Assembly (NCBI RefSeq): GCF_001941625.1
Contig: NZ_CP016076.1
Coordinates: 1,240,001-1,304,000, forward strand
Origin: Actinoalloteichus fjordicus
Lineage (GTDB): Bacteria; Actinomycetota; Actinomycetes; Mycobacteriales; Pseudonocardiaceae
Length of the DNA stretch: 64,000 nt
Reading direction: 5' to 3'
A program made the position numbers and the translations under genes. Positions 62,006 through 64,000 of this stretch are shown one piece after another. The notes under the pieces are model-generated. The model was not told the origin of the DNA and did not search any database. It saw only the letters and a list, made by a program, of their open reading frames with translations. Within the stretch, counting starts at the first letter, position 1; each line of letters opens with the position of its first letter.

Positions 62006-63928
62006 TCAGCGCCCGGCAGGCTCCTGGGTGTGCTGCGGAAGCGACTCTACGAACTCCGTGAGCACCTCGTACACCTCGTCGACGTCGGTGCGCACGGTGA
62101 CGGAGGTGCCGTCGGTGAGCTGTATTACGAACTTGCCGCCGCCGGTCATGAGCGACTTCCGTTCGCCCCCGAGGATGTCCTGCGTCCGGAGCCACCGCGC
62201 GTCCGGCCTGGCGAACAACGCCTCCGGGCCGTTCGCCAGCAGATCGTTGAGTCGCTTGCGCCCCGCCTGCCCCGCCTGTCCCATGGCTCCGGCGAGACTC
62301 TGACTGGCCAACCCGCCTGCCTTCAACGGGATCAGCAGCAGGCCGGCGTCGGTCACGAAGCCGTCCCACATCTTCTTGAACGCCATGATCGCGGGTGCCA
62401 CGGCCGTCAACCGAGGCACGCCTGCCTGCGCCTGTCGGGCGGGGTCCGGCGGTGCGGGCCTGCGCACGAAGTCCAGCGGAACGCCCAGCTGGTTCAGCTT
62501 CGCGACGAGCTGCCCGACCAGTGCGGGGTTGGCGACGGCCGGACCGATGAGATCGTCCGGCGACAGCTCGCCCGCCGGGCCGATGACCCGCCACGGACCG
62601 CCCCAGTTCAACTCGTGTCGGGCCCGGCCCTGACTGACCAGCGCCGCCACGACGACGTCACCGAGCAGCTCCGTCATCGCGCTGCGCATGGCATCGGCGG
62701 CCTCATGAGGATCGACGCCGTCCCGCAGCAGCGGCCCGAGCAGGCGAGGCGTCTCGCCGCGTCCCACCGCCTGCAGAATCTCGCCGAGGGTGCCGCTGGG
62801 CGCTGCGCCGGATTCGTGGGCCGCCCGCGCGAGCGTCTCGGCGCCCTTGAACGCCGACTCGGCCGCACCGACCCGGACGATGTCCGCCCAGCTCGCGCGC
62901 GGGCCGATCTCCCCGTTGATGTACAGCGCTCCCTCGGCGGCGGGCAGCACCTGCGCCGGGTTCAGCACGATCGCCCATGCCGGACGCGCGTCGGGCGGCG
63001 CCGGATTGTCCGGCAGCGCCTGGATCGCGGCGATCCGGCGGCGGATCGTCGGGTGACTGTCGAACACGGAACTCGGCTCGGTGTCCAGAACCTGCGGCTC
63101 GACCTCGGCCATGATCCGCTGCTGCTCGGGATGATCCAGGAAGGTGCGGAAGCCGAGCAGGATGTCGGGAGTGCGCTTCGAGAGGACGGGCAGGTGGAGG
63201 AATCGCTCGCCGAAGGCGTTCCAGAACAGGCTCATCGTCGCGATCTTGCGCAGGGCGTCGATCGCCGTTCGCTGCCCCGCCGCCGCCACCGAGTAGGCGT
63301 CCGCCTGGAGTTCCTGAGTGCGTCGAGCCGACTGCGAGATCACCCGGTACAGCCACGCGTACCCGTTGAGCACCCACCGGGCCGGTCCGGAGTCGAGACG
63401 AGACACCGTCCTGCTCAGCGTCTCGGCGCCCCGGTAGCTGATCGCGAGCATCCTGGTGTGGCCGCCGCCGTAATGGCCGAGTTCGTGGGCGAGCACCGAC
63501 CGCAGCTCGGAGACGTTCAGCCCGGCCAGCAGCGGCAGCCCGATCATCATGTACCGCCTGCCGGCACGCAGACCGAGACCGCGCGCGTCCTCCTGCACGG
63601 CAGCGTTGATCTCCGGAACCAGGATGATCTCGTCCGGCGGGCGGGTCTGGGCGCGCGCGGCGAGTTCGTCGACCACCTGCCAGAGCGCGGGCTGCTCCTG
63701 ACGGGTCATCCTCGGTCCGTCCGGCGGTGTGAGTCGCGTGCGTAGTGCCTGGACCAGGGCGAAGCCCAGCGCCACCATGAGCCCGAGGCTCACGATAGCC
63801 AGGTAGATCCCGCCGCGTCCGCCGACGACGATGCCCGCGACGACGCCGCCGACGCCGAGCGCGACGACGAAGACGGGGAACAACGCCAGTAACAGCACGG
63901 CGAGGAACGCGCGTACAGAGCCACGCAT
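62006..63928 (-). CDS. M48-family zinc metallopeptidase, membrane-anchored
   Basis: Protein of 640 residues. Two N-terminal helices (8-32 and 40-62) anchor it. The zinc motif is HELGH at 148-152 (LAHELGHYGGGHTRM), and the third ligand is in the TQELQADAYSVAAAG region. SVFDSHPTIRRRIAAIQALP is the conserved M48 post-domain. The C-terminal 300 residues, with no clear homologue, make it about twice the length of HtpX. It probably faces the cytoplasm and degrades or processes membrane proteins. ATG after TAGGAGG. Confidence 0.88.
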   Translation of the reverse strand: MRGSVRAFLAVLLLALFPVFVVALGVGGVVAGIVVGGRGGIYLAIVSLGLMVALGFALVQALRTRLTPPDGPRMTRQEQPALWQVVDELAARAQTRPPDEIILVPEINAAVQEDARGLGLRAGRRYMMIGLPLLAGLNVSELRSVLAHELGHYGGGHTRMLAISYRGAETLSRTVSRLDSGPARWVLNGYAWLYRVISQSARRTQELQADAYSVAAAGQRTAIDALRKIATMSLFWNAFGERFLHLPVLSKRTPDILLGFRTFLDHPEQQRIMAEVEPQVLDTEPSSVFDSHPTIRRRIAAIQALPDNPAPPDARPAWAIVLNPAQVLPAAEGALYINGEIGPRASWADIVRVGAAESAFKGAETLARAAHESGAAPSGTLGEILQAVGRGETPRLLGPLLRDGVDPHEAADAMRSAMTELLGDVVVAALVSQGRARHELNWGGPWRVIGPAGELSPDDLIGPAVANPALVGQLVAKLNQLGVPLDFVRRPAPPDPARQAQAGVPRLTAVAPAIMAFKKMWDGFVTDAGLLLIPLKAGGLASQSLAGAMGQAGQAGRKRLNDLLANGPEALFARPDARWLRTQDILGGERKSLMTGGGKFVIQLTDGTSVTVRTDVDEVYEVLTEFVESLPQHTQEPAGR

Positions 63929-64000
63929 CTCGGCCTCCTAGGAGAAGGGAAGTGAATCGCGACAGTGCTCAACCGGGGCGGGTGCGTGCCGACGGGTGAT

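Noticed and set aside
1-64000. CRISPR arrays, insertion sequences, tRNA or rRNA genes, integrase or attachment sites
   Set aside because: No regularly spaced repeats, transposase or integrase motifs or conserved RNA gene sequences were seen on either strand.

Overview
The window is high-GC DNA from a filamentous actinomycete, probably a member of the Pseudonocardiales. This placement is inferred from codon bias, many GTG starts, ATGA stop/start overlaps, a YbaB-WXG100 locus, a SARP and a LAL-type regulator, and rare TTA (bldA-type) codons. No rRNA, tRNA or CRISPR array was seen.

Left arm (1-14.0 kb). A minus-strand operon (tctC-tctB-tctA-CoA transferase-citryl-CoA lyase, the last cut by the window edge) faces a divergent IclR regulator, an RraA-like aldolase/decarboxylase and a D-2-hydroxyacid dehydrogenase. 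Together they look like a module for uptake and cleavage of a hydroxylated di- or tricarboxylate. A membrane-anchored Ser/Thr kinase, a YbaB/WXG100/CpnT-like trio, and a GH39-like glycosidase divergent from a TetR regulator follow. A perfect 16-bp palindrome lies between the last two.

Centre (14.5-47.5 kb). This is a biosynthetic gene cluster that I do not recognise as a known product. Its ends encode a five-gene set for a 3-amino-3-C-methyl-2,3,6-trideoxyhexose (vancosamine type): 3,5-epimerase, 2,3-dehydratase and 3-aminotransferase on the left, 4-ketoreductase and C-methyltransferase on the right. One glycosyltransferase is present. dTDP-glucose synthase and 4,6-dehydratase are absent from the window. 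The core (25.2-37.9 kb) is a tightly coupled operon: ketoreductase, ACP, FabZ-like dehydratase, GcvT-like folate protein, a fused KS-CLF polypeptide, nitroreductase, FAD monooxygenase, epoxide hydrolase, acyltransferase, two complementary AcpS-like proteins, a SnoaL-ABM-zinc-site fusion, an alpha/beta hydrolase and a beta-helix protein. An ABC exporter follows. No aromatase is seen, so a reduced or polyene-like type II polyketide glycoside is the best guess. Control is by a SARP and a LAL regulator carrying two consecutive TTA codons. A small decayed patch (NUDIX, HTH remnant, GNAT remnant, frameshifted GntR-HD gene) sits inside the cluster.

Right arm (47.6-64 kb). This holds a KamB-type 16S rRNA methyltransferase, a frameshifted HTH-nucleotidyltransferase with a palindromic operator, a DUF371/RsmI-like protein, a TetR/FAD monooxygenase pair, a broken NmrA-like gene, a P450 with a TetR regulator, a CsoR/CopB copper module with a textbook operator, two hypothetical genes and an M48 peptidase.
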